Source: Allantophomopsis cytisporea
Taxonomy: Eukaryota; Ascomycota; Leotiomycetes; Phacidiales; Phacidiaceae
Length of the DNA: 64,000 bases
Assembly (NCBI GenBank): GCA_024752435.1
Contig: CP103025.1
Location: forward strand, 1,302,001-1,366,000
Reading direction: 5' to 3'
Positions within the stretch are counted from its first letter, which is position 1, and each line of letters starts with the position of its first letter. The notes beneath the pieces were generated by a model, which saw nothing but the letters and a program-made list of their open reading frames with translations, did not search any database and had not been told where the DNA came from. Below are positions 58,401 through 64,000 of this stretch, one piece after another. A program made the position numbers and the translations under genes.

Positions 58401-60854
58401 ACAACAAATACAAGCAGCCCAAGCACTTCGAACGTTTCCAGTTTGTCAGGTCTCACTGGCACCCTAAGTAATTCTGCATCAACAACATTGCTTGCTTCAT
58501 CAACCATTGGTGGTCTTAAGGGTGCAACGAACACGAACAGCTTCCCTATTACCACTACGGTAAGCATTTACACCTCTGGCTTAATAATCATCACGTCTGG
58601 GATTTCATCATCGATAAGCTCAAGTTCTGCACCTGAAGGTGCGTCAAGTTCAATATCTGGAACTAGAACGTCTGACAACCTTACAATATCTACTTTGTAC
58701 CCTACGTCCGCAATCACAGCAAGCACTACCACTTCTACGATCGCTGGCGGATCTATATTCTCAACATCGAGTACAATTCCCGGAACTGAAACATCAGGAA
58801 ACCTTACAGTTCCCACATATCCAACTTCCCTGACCACAACCAGCACTGTAACTTCCATAGCTACGAGCATACCCATATCATCGCCCTCCAGTGCAGAGTC
58901 AGAAACTGCAAATCTATCGACAAATAGCGGCACAAATGGCCTAACAAATCCAACTCTAACATCGTCACCCTCAAGAACAGCTACATCCAGCATAACCACC
59001 AGCTACACTTTCTCCACCTCTATAATTTCTAGTCTGACGACGGTTCCAAGGACTGATAGTGTACCCATCTCAAATGGCTCTTCCTCGACGTTTAAATACT
59101 CGTCTTTCAGTACCTTATCTGAATTCGAATCTGTTACATCTAGCAGAAGCTCGGAATCTCCATCCGCATCAACCCACACTTCCGGAGATGTTTCCTCTAG
59201 GTCAGCAAGGCAATCTACAAATACACAATCTCGTAAGCCTAGGTCAGCTGCACCATCTACTAGGACTGAAGGTGGAACTGGCGGTGATAGTTCCACCATA
59301 GCGACAGCTACCTTGCCCATAAGTTCTGGATTGGCAACTTCGTCTGGAGAATTATCTGGTAGCAGTACGGTAACGGCAAATTTGACACTTGCTTCCCCGG
59401 TTTCTATCGCTATTTCAAGTTCCGTTCCTATCAGTAGAAGCACAGAGAGCAACAATGAAGTCCCTTCTAGTCCAACCTCATCGATTGGAGCCTCAATTTC
59501 ATCTACAAATTCGAGAGGAATTTCGACAGCTTCGACGGAGAACTTGGAGAACTCGGCTACAGGAACCAATCTTATGTCAACTGAGATCTCGACTGGGATA
59601 AACGTCCCCACGAACAGTGTTTCTCGCACGAGCCGTGGCGACAACAGGAATAGTGCTACTAACCAGAAGGGTGTGTCTTCAACACTTTTAGGTCGTTCCG
59701 AATTTTCAAGTGGTCAAGCCTTCACGAGCACGAAAACTGCCGTAGGTTCACCTGTTGGTACAAACTCGATTGCCACTGTTACTCCAGCTTCCACCATTTA
59801 TCCTTTATCTTACACTCCTTGTGTTGTGTATGGCAGCACCGCGTACTTCAGCGATTATGACATTGTTACCTCGACGTACATTGGTTACACGACTTCCTGT
59901 CTCGCCACTTCATCTGGACTTGATTCTGTTCTGCCAAAAAGTACACCGTTGGCATCATTGACCACTTCCACAGTCTATGCGACCATTACCCATATAAGTG
60001 GTAGCATTACCATCACCGATACGATCGTTGATTACGCTACTGTATGTCCTATCACTTCCGCCGAAGAGCAATCAGCCGCCAGCACAACTCAGGGAGGCTA
60101 TCACTCCACGGCTATCGGGACATTAGAAACTGTGTCAAGTGGTCAGTCTTTGGAGACTTCAAGCCCATCTCAGGTAATGATGACATCGACCATCTACACG
60201 ACGACAGTTTATACGATCACAAGCTGTGCTCCAACAGTCACGAACTGTGATGACCATATAGGATCAGTCACAACTGAGGTCATTTCCTTGACTACAACAG
60301 TCTGCCCTATCACCGAGGAAACCTCAATTTCTATCCCTGCCCAGCCAACAACGCCATATAGGAGCACTATTACGGTTTATACCACCACAGTACAAACAAT
60401 CACAAGCTGCCCACCAGAAGATACAGATTGCCCAGCAAGATTTGGCTCGATTACTACAAAAACGCTTCAAGTATCTACGACGGTTGTGACCGTCACTCCG
60501 ACTTTGCCGGAATCATCCCGTAAGTCATACAAGCAAAGTCAGGCACCTCCAACGCCTCCAGCATTTCCATCCTTCACAGGACCAACACCATTTAAGCCGG
60601 CGGAATCATGGGTATCGTCTTGGCCAACCACAAGCAGTCGATCCCAAGAAACGGTTACCGACTACATCAGTTTGAAGACAGCTTCTCAAAGTGTTCCCAC
60701 ACCGCAGTCAGCCACTTCGATTTCAACGAGCCAGACTCAGTCAAACCCAACGAAGACTACTCAATCAATGTCTATGTACACTGGAAGTGCCACTCACAAT
60801 GTGGGAAGAGCCAGTATTGTGGTTCTGGTTTGCATAATGATGTGGTTCTCGTAG
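52467..60854 (+). CDS. giant Ser/Thr-rich repetitive GPI-type cell-surface protein (adhesin/mucin-like)
   Basis: One intronless frame of about 2,795 codons. Start MVIMKHSFFWDLSALFILIN is a good secretion signal, probably cleaved after AVALS. Residues 60-160 form a beta-rich, Ig-like block (ITTQDVPVSGIGQPNIPVFL, YHTYTAKQTI). Then come over 2,000 residues dominated by Ser, Thr, Asn, Ala and Gly with many N-S-S/N-x-T sequons, expected to be heavily O- and N-glycosylated. Seven 50-60-aa units (53,560-54,850) and at least ten 19-aa units (about 55,500-56,080) are recognisable. Near the C-terminus two Cys-containing modules occur (TVYTITSCAPTVTNC and TVQTITSCPPEDTDC), common in fungal wall proteins. 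The last 14 residues are hydrophobic (ASIVVLVCIMMWFS) after small residues, as for GPI anchoring. Adhesion or wall role is inferred from this architecture. No ligand-binding domain is recognised. Copy number may vary between strains. Confidence 0.9.
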   Translation: MVIMKHSFFWDLSALFILINFAVALSFDESSWNISQKHWSSVKRLNPVGPITHPEIAHRAALPILTLVLTNNPSNVITTQDVPVSGIGQPNIPVFLYETATSTRPIAYAIADSNGNYNGVFTNQAYGYHTYTAKQTINGGNPVTSNSLTVLVEPPTLTSTLPGSADRTGTGTYSYDSNALSTGGLLSSSRASSGLPSNSASSFAITSITVKSSPSYTSSNSTNVITSSLSISSLYNPSNFPVTPTATPSLSVSPSVQSSSLMTAGSPNNSPSYSASNSSISTTARPTGSIISPSVSSLGSSLITASSASAPYSTSNASVITALIISPSYSPSDTLVPTTGSQNISALYSGSQTASNSFGFITGSPSASPINSASNSSAANAASITLSASSSYSGATNRQGAGTGPLSASMSFGVPNYSVSNTSGLSAFPTNSASNSSASSSYSGATNRQGAGTGSLSISMSVTISKYLVSSTSTPSASPTNSASNSSATNTASITSSPSSTYSGATYQQGAGTGTLSISVSISASNYSVSYTSSPSTFPAISASNSLAMNTTNIASNTTLSYSGATNRLSAGTGSLSTSMGFSTSNYSVSNTGGPSASPTNSASDSLTMNTVNINSNPTLSYSGAASSQGTGTGSPSISASASNYSISIAGSPSASPTNSAFNSSVIITTNIASSPTSSYSGATNREGAGTGSLSISISASNYSISITGSSSGSPTNSASNSSATNAASMTLSPTSSYNGSTNQQGAGAGSLSSSIGASNYSVSTTGGLSTSLTYSALNSSVVITPSASTSYNASLILTPSTGSSSASPSYITSNSTVTAITPSVSPVYSASNSNISMQSTGGQISPTLYGGTYTASNSSIPITGSGSASPTYSSLNSSVIATGSQTVSSPSTFNISVSSTGGQTASTSYSGIYETSNSSIPTTGGRSVSPTYVSSNTSVIATGSQTISPLYTVSNISIPTTGNPSASPTYGASNTSSIIGGSLSASSITSTLNSSVISTGSSSTSPTNSASNSSLLATGSPSASPTYSISYSSAPVTEGISASPTHDVSNSSRSITDSSSVLLTNSASDSSLPVTESPSASPTYSMSNSSSPITGRTSVSPTYGMPNSSLPATGSLSTTPTYSTSNSSVPTTGSPSTSPAYSTSNSSILVTDRISATQTYSASSLSAPVAEISSTPLTNGATNSSTFIIGTLSSSPVYSVSNSLVLTTGSSSSPTLLLSTGTSNASVLTSDTQRTSVPFSISNSSIVTSASASASYSESNSSIVVTSSNYVPSVSSETSYSTSNSFNLPTSKATSTESSSGASNSPTAVTASAISDSSATSSYTSFNSSAAGTTIGGPSSSLFNNTITSIISTTYSVIPSEVSSLVVSNSSLSVISTTDINTSKVSSNTVFYSAFNSSQTFPTPTGSTISGSFSTEISSSTNNSPFISSTIESLSGIPSNSPNISTTVTSSASPPSLTLSATSSLNESPGSFSPSSTNSSSIVRTASISSISETSIASTISFINLTNSSATSTLYGSGTYLLSSGTSIYNPSRIASRTVVTETSQTSVAALSILPSTFSGVITSLGATTNVTLVPSSTSSGAAGRQSPETSSLISSGTNYSQVISTGTEYATSSASSNTTSYNTSSTLVASYTITSMTEVTAPSITSTPYSINDLSSAESISRSVSITISDTAESFSSPRTGILTSASITSNSSAIASSNDYSVSSTASTYLAITSSSIETSSLEKTSYSSILGTLSSPTTSDITTPTLPSSNSASTSSNPSVLGNSTQLQSTYLPMSIQTSSGLSILSSFTSNPATSSSSSTSASVSVSSSLTENPTTSIVSDSSINFSTLNAFNTSSLTGTSNTYTILTGSSDLTTTSSSYVVTRLSTSSTSGDLNSATTTTSLSISSASSTSGTTGTPYTPTLTTSSTLSAGGSLSNATNTNSRSSLSVSGTSGATGNPSISPSFSQSTGLTSTINTSMSVVSSTSSTGGSLSSTTNTSSPSTSNVSSLSGLTGTLSNSASTTLLASSTIGGLKGATNTNSFPITTTVSIYTSGLIIITSGISSSISSSSAPEGASSSISGTRTSDNLTISTLYPTSAITASTTTSTIAGGSIFSTSSTIPGTETSGNLTVPTYPTSLTTTSTVTSIATSIPISSPSSAESETANLSTNSGTNGLTNPTLTSSPSRTATSSITTSYTFSTSIISSLTTVPRTDSVPISNGSSSTFKYSSFSTLSEFESVTSSRSSESPSASTHTSGDVSSRSARQSTNTQSRKPRSAAPSTRTEGGTGGDSSTIATATLPISSGLATSSGELSGSSTVTANLTLASPVSIAISSSVPISRSTESNNEVPSSPTSSIGASISSTNSRGISTASTENLENSATGTNLMSTEISTGINVPTNSVSRTSRGDNRNSATNQKGVSSTLLGRSEFSSGQAFTSTKTAVGSPVGTNSIATVTPASTIYPLSYTPCVVYGSTAYFSDYDIVTSTYIGYTTSCLATSSGLDSVLPKSTPLASLTTSTVYATITHISGSITITDTIVDYATVCPITSAEEQSAASTTQGGYHSTAIGTLETVSSGQSLETSSPSQVMMTSTIYTTTVYTITSCAPTVTNCDDHIGSVTTEVISLTTTVCPITEETSISIPAQPTTPYRSTITVYTTTVQTITSCPPEDTDCPARFGSITTKTLQVSTTVVTVTPTLPESSRKSYKQSQAPPTPPAFPSFTGPTPFKPAESWVSSWPTTSSRSQETVTDYISLKTASQSVPTPQSATSISTSQTQSNPTKTTQSMSMYTGSATHNVGRASIVVLVCIMMWFS
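53560..54850 (+). repeat. seven ~60-aa repeats within the surface-protein gene
   Basis: Each unit carries a YSGATNRQGAGTG-like core followed by a YSVSxT and a PTNSASNSS block. Cores begin near 53,640, 53,790, 53,970, 54,150, 54,330, 54,504 and 54,680. Spacing is about 174-180 bp, except 150 bp between the first two, where a 30-bp piece is missing. Units 1 and 2 share about 55 bp of identical DNA (from 53,624 and 53,774), indicating a recent exchange. Confidence 0.85.
55500..56080 (+). repeat. at least ten 19-aa tandem repeats within the surface-protein gene
   Basis: Consecutive units of exactly 19 codons (57 bp) have the pattern S-S-x-P-V-T-G-S-x-S-A-S-P-T-Y-S-x-S-N. Three such units equal the roughly 60-aa repeat further upstream in length, so the two arrays may share an origin. 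Adjacent units differ at many codons, so this array is older. Confidence 0.8.
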
Positions 60855-62310
60855 AAAATGATAATGAACATGCTACTTTGCACAAATCATGATTGTATGC
60901 AATTTGTATTCATCAGCGTTACTAGTTGATTCTTTCTTCAATTCTCTCCCATTTTAATTACCATTTTCGAATTTATTTGACAGTATCTGTTGAATGATGA
61001 CACAAATATCAGTTATTTTAGCATACAATATAAAGATTTAGATCAAAACCAACACATTGAAGCTTCTCTTCAGTTCCAAATCTTCCTCAGCTCGTGATTC
61101 CAGTACCCAACAGTGGATGAGCTCGACACCCAACCCACTAACTCGCCCATATCCTTTCTGATAGACTTTTTGAAATTGTACAGCTCCAAATCGACATGTG
61201 GCTCTACAAACTTCTATTGCTTTCGATAAGCTCTATGCATTAGGAACTGTATATTGCAGATAAACTGTATCACCTTCAAAGACTATACAATTCTCAATGA
61301 CCGTTACTCCAACTACATGGCCCAAAGGAAAATCAAGCAAGTATAAAGCAGCACCCTCAACACCCCAGCACAGCAGTCAGACGAGGACCCACATGACCAT
61401 CCAAACACAAAACTATGCCTCACATCGACCACCTTCCTTTCCTTTCTCCCGAGCTACCTCGTGCAAAAACGCTCGCCCGGCAAATACGGATGAACCTGGC
61501 GTGGGTCAAAGCAGAATGGGCTGAAGGAACCATGGGTTGTAAAGAAGCAAGTCAACCAAAAGTCGCTCAGAATATACACGGAAGCAAACACTGATATGAA
61601 GCTTGCAGTACGAAGTCTTTTGGTATGTGTGAGTATATGCAGTAGAATCTTTCCCCCATGTGATTGTAGCGGTAGATGTGCATATTACTTACTGAGCGTG
61701 CGTATGCATATGCATATGTGGGTCAGGTCATCTGCAAGCAAATCGGTCCCCACACCAAAGTATGTACCGTAGTTTGCAGGTGGGGTGGATGGCTTAAGCA
61801 TATCGGATGAAGGGTGAGTTGTGCTTTACGGCCGTAAATCTTCTCACGACGTCCGTTGAGGGAAAGTCTATTATGGCATGTTCTTCAGAGGGGTTCTTGA
61901 GCTTTCAACACGCTACATTGTACAATTTCAGCAAGTAGATGCATGATGATGACCTTTCAAAATCCGCACGGATGAATGAACGTGTGCAAGAACCCTTGTT
62001 TGTTTTGATGTACTGAGTGTAAAGCCAATGCAAACTCCACGGAAAACAAAAGGCCATGCATGTAGACCATGATATCCGTTTATGAAAGCAAACCCATTCG
62101 GTATCAACCCCAGCCAAGCCATTATTCCTTCAAACAAAGTACGCCATCCATATTCCCCCAAAAGCCAGTGAATTAGATCCATGCAACTGGAAACATTTTG
62201 AGCAAAGTTCAAATACGCCTGTGCAAACCATAAGTCATGAAATCTCAGAGGACATATGGAATATCGAAAAGCAAGGCTCCCATACTTTTGTTCTTTCCTT
62301 GCTTACCCCT
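60855..62310. other. convergent intergenic region
   Basis: The 3' flanks of the surface-protein gene and of the dioxygenase gene. Open frames are under 100 codons with no recognisable features. Confidence 0.5.
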
Positions 62311-64000
62311 CTAAGCTTCCTTTTCTGCTAGTCTATCGAGATCTTTGATTAACTCTTTGATCTCTTCCTTGGACAAGTTACCAGATTGGGTGTTTACTCT
62401 GACCAAGTCAAGCATGGTGTCTTTGACGGATAGCTTACACTTATCGATAGGCTGAGCATGGACATCGCCATCATAATCGTATTGCTCGTGACCCTGTGGG
62501 TAAGTACCTTTCAGTATGGCCTGAGCGCGCTCGTGATCATTTGAGATGGTTTCTGGGCGAACGTATCGGCATGTGAGTGCAAAACGAAGTTTGCCATGTG
62601 GAGTGACAGCGTGCTATCATTATTGTTAGTAATTGACAAACAAACATAATGCAGAGCCTTGATTATTACCTCATAGTATTGCTGAATTCCTGGACCATGC
62701 ATGACGATTAGATCACCATGAGTAAGTCGCACCTTGAGGTAGTCTGGCTTGAGACCCTTCATGTTCTTACCAGGTGATCCAATGCCAGACTTTGCTTTTG
62801 GTCGAAAACTCATAGTCGCCGTAGCTCCCAAAGATAAGGTTGCAACGGTCGGACCAAGCTCCTTCTCACCATCATCATGATACTAAACATTGTCAGTTTC
62901 TTCAATTGATAGTATGAAGATGATGACTACTCACTCCAATGTCAGTATCTTCAAAATAACCGATAGAAAGCAGCTCATTGAATGGCACAAATGTTTCATG
63001 CTGGCCGGAGACTGCATTCTGACCAGCCCAGGTGAGTCTCTTCAATGCCTTGAGAATGACTGAAGGAGCTTCATCGAATCCCTTCGAAAGTACAGATACT
63101 CCGAATTTGTATGGCGCACCCTATGTGATAATGGTTAGAAAAGCTTACAGAACCTCTGTGATGGTGACCTACCCAGTTGGCAGCCCAGTGTGAAGTCAAA
63201 ACCTCGCCGGTTGCTATATGTGCTATTAGTCAATTGAACACAGGAAACCAGAACATTTTTACTTACAGCCCTTTTGTCTAGCCGGATTTCTCTTCAGTCC
63301 GAAGTGACCTGACTGCATCTCGTTGAAGAGATCATCTGGTCCGTCGGGTTGTTGGTTGATAACAGGATCGGACTTGAAATGTCTGACAATACCAGCAGGT
63401 TGGTTCTGTGGACCAGGTATGGTGTATTCATAGATATCGTAGCGGGCGAATATCTCTGCTGCCTCTGGGACAGATTCGTGTCGTGTACCCATGGGAAGTT
63501 TGGTACTATTTATTGCAGCCTCGGAGACGGATAATACACGTTGTGTAACGCGGTGTTCAAACTGACAACCTGGAGTGGCTTCACAGGTCCACTTATCCCA
63601 ATCGATGCGTCGGCAGCAGCCCTTGCAGTTTGAACAAACAACACCTCGAGCGCAGAGTTTGTCAACACCGGAAGAGTCCGTCAATTGCATGTCAGAATCC
63701 GTGAGAAGTGGTGGTACGAGTGGCTCGTTGCACTCGCCATCAAATATCGTGCGCTCATTCATGAATGACTCATTATAGTCTAACATGTCGACATTTGCAT
63801 CGCCGAAATCAAAGAAAGTTCGACATTTCTGATTCAGACACGTCCATCCAGCATTATAGATTTCTTTGCTGTGTTCATGACAGCGGTAGCATGTAGCGGA
63901 CACGGTCTTAAAGGCGTATATGTCCCTATCGGTCGACGGTATTGGAGAATCGGCTGGCGCCCACCATGACTTTGTGGCAAGATCAATCTTCTCGGCACGT
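62311..64000 (-). CDS. 2-oxoglutarate/Fe(II) dioxygenase (AlkB-like core) with Cys-rich N-terminal module, 5' part beyond window
   Basis: The gene runs off the right edge; the frame is open to 64000. Exons: 64000-63267, 63213-63173, 63120-62935, 62882-62670 and 62613-62311, all in phase. The N-terminal part has paired cysteines suited to zinc (CYRCHEHSK..CLNQKC, then CSNCKGCC..C). The C-terminal part is the dioxygenase. GYHDD supplies the HxD iron ligands, rebuilt by splicing at 62882. A distal histidine lies in YYEHAVTP, rebuilt by splicing at 62613, and LRFALTCRYVR holds the 2-oxoglutarate-binding arginines. Such enzymes oxidise methylated nucleic acids or proteins. The substrate here is unknown. 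The zinc module could guide it to nucleic acid, which is inference. The tail is acidic and helical. Confidence 0.88.

Noticed and set aside
55376..59644. Several long minus-strand open frames inside the giant surface-protein gene
   Set aside because: They are shadows of the Ser/Thr codon bias on the plus strand, giving Val/Leu/Glu/Asp-rich antisense translations with no independent start, splice or domain evidence.

Overview
The window is nuclear DNA of a filamentous ascomycete (Pezizomycotina). Genes carry 40-140 bp introns with GT..AG ends and CTAAT/CTGAC-type branch sites. tRNA genes are scattered singly and most carry introns. The protein families (PalA/Rim20, HAM1-like, fringe-like GT31, Vms1, Pex11) are typical of moulds. 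A leotiomycete is my best guess from overall gene style, but this is weakly supported.

Layout: a tRNA-Thr (467-559) precedes palA/RIM20 (minus, 1175-3934), the BRO1-domain component of ambient-pH signalling. After a 3.8-kb intergenic stretch rich in microsatellites, and holding a triple GCCAAG cluster, comes a GT31 fringe-like glycosyltransferase (plus, 7704-9275). A four-exon gene with a HETAH zinc-protease-like motif (minus, 9795-11797) follows. Next are tRNA-Pro(UGG) and, 320 bp away, an inverted damaged copy of it. A long Cid1-family nucleotidyltransferase (minus, 14109-18054) is followed by about 5 kb without a firm gene and a small multi-pass membrane protein (plus, 23071-24046). Another 5-kb gap leads to a low-complexity protein ending in Trp-Gly motifs (plus, 29062-30711).

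The middle holds a Vms1/ANKZF1-type peptidyl-tRNA hydrolase with an apparent 2-bp frameshift (minus, 32502-34585), divergent from a HAM1-like protein (plus, 35556-37856). Then come tRNA-Pro(AGG), tRNA-Ser(GCU), an unrecognised gene (minus, 40839-41672), a Pex11 homologue (minus, 43238-44074) and a Nudix ADP-sugar pyrophosphatase of the Ysa1 type (minus, 45094-45940). The right part holds a single-span, Ser-rich membrane protein (plus, 49318-51432), a huge intronless Ser/Thr-rich GPI-type surface protein of about 2,795 residues with hierarchical repeats (plus, 52467-60854), and the 3' part of a 2-oxoglutarate/Fe(II) dioxygenase with an N-terminal Cys-rich module (minus, 62311 to beyond 64000).

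The genes do not form an obvious cluster; most are housekeeping or regulatory (pH signalling, RNA tailing, ribosome quality control, peroxisomes, nucleotide-sugar clean-up). The observations most worth following are the modular surface protein, an acceptor pair 6 nt apart that makes or breaks HExxH, the Vms1 frameshift and the inverted tRNA-Pro pair. Exon models were built by hand from splice signals and reading-frame continuity; no alignment or search was run.
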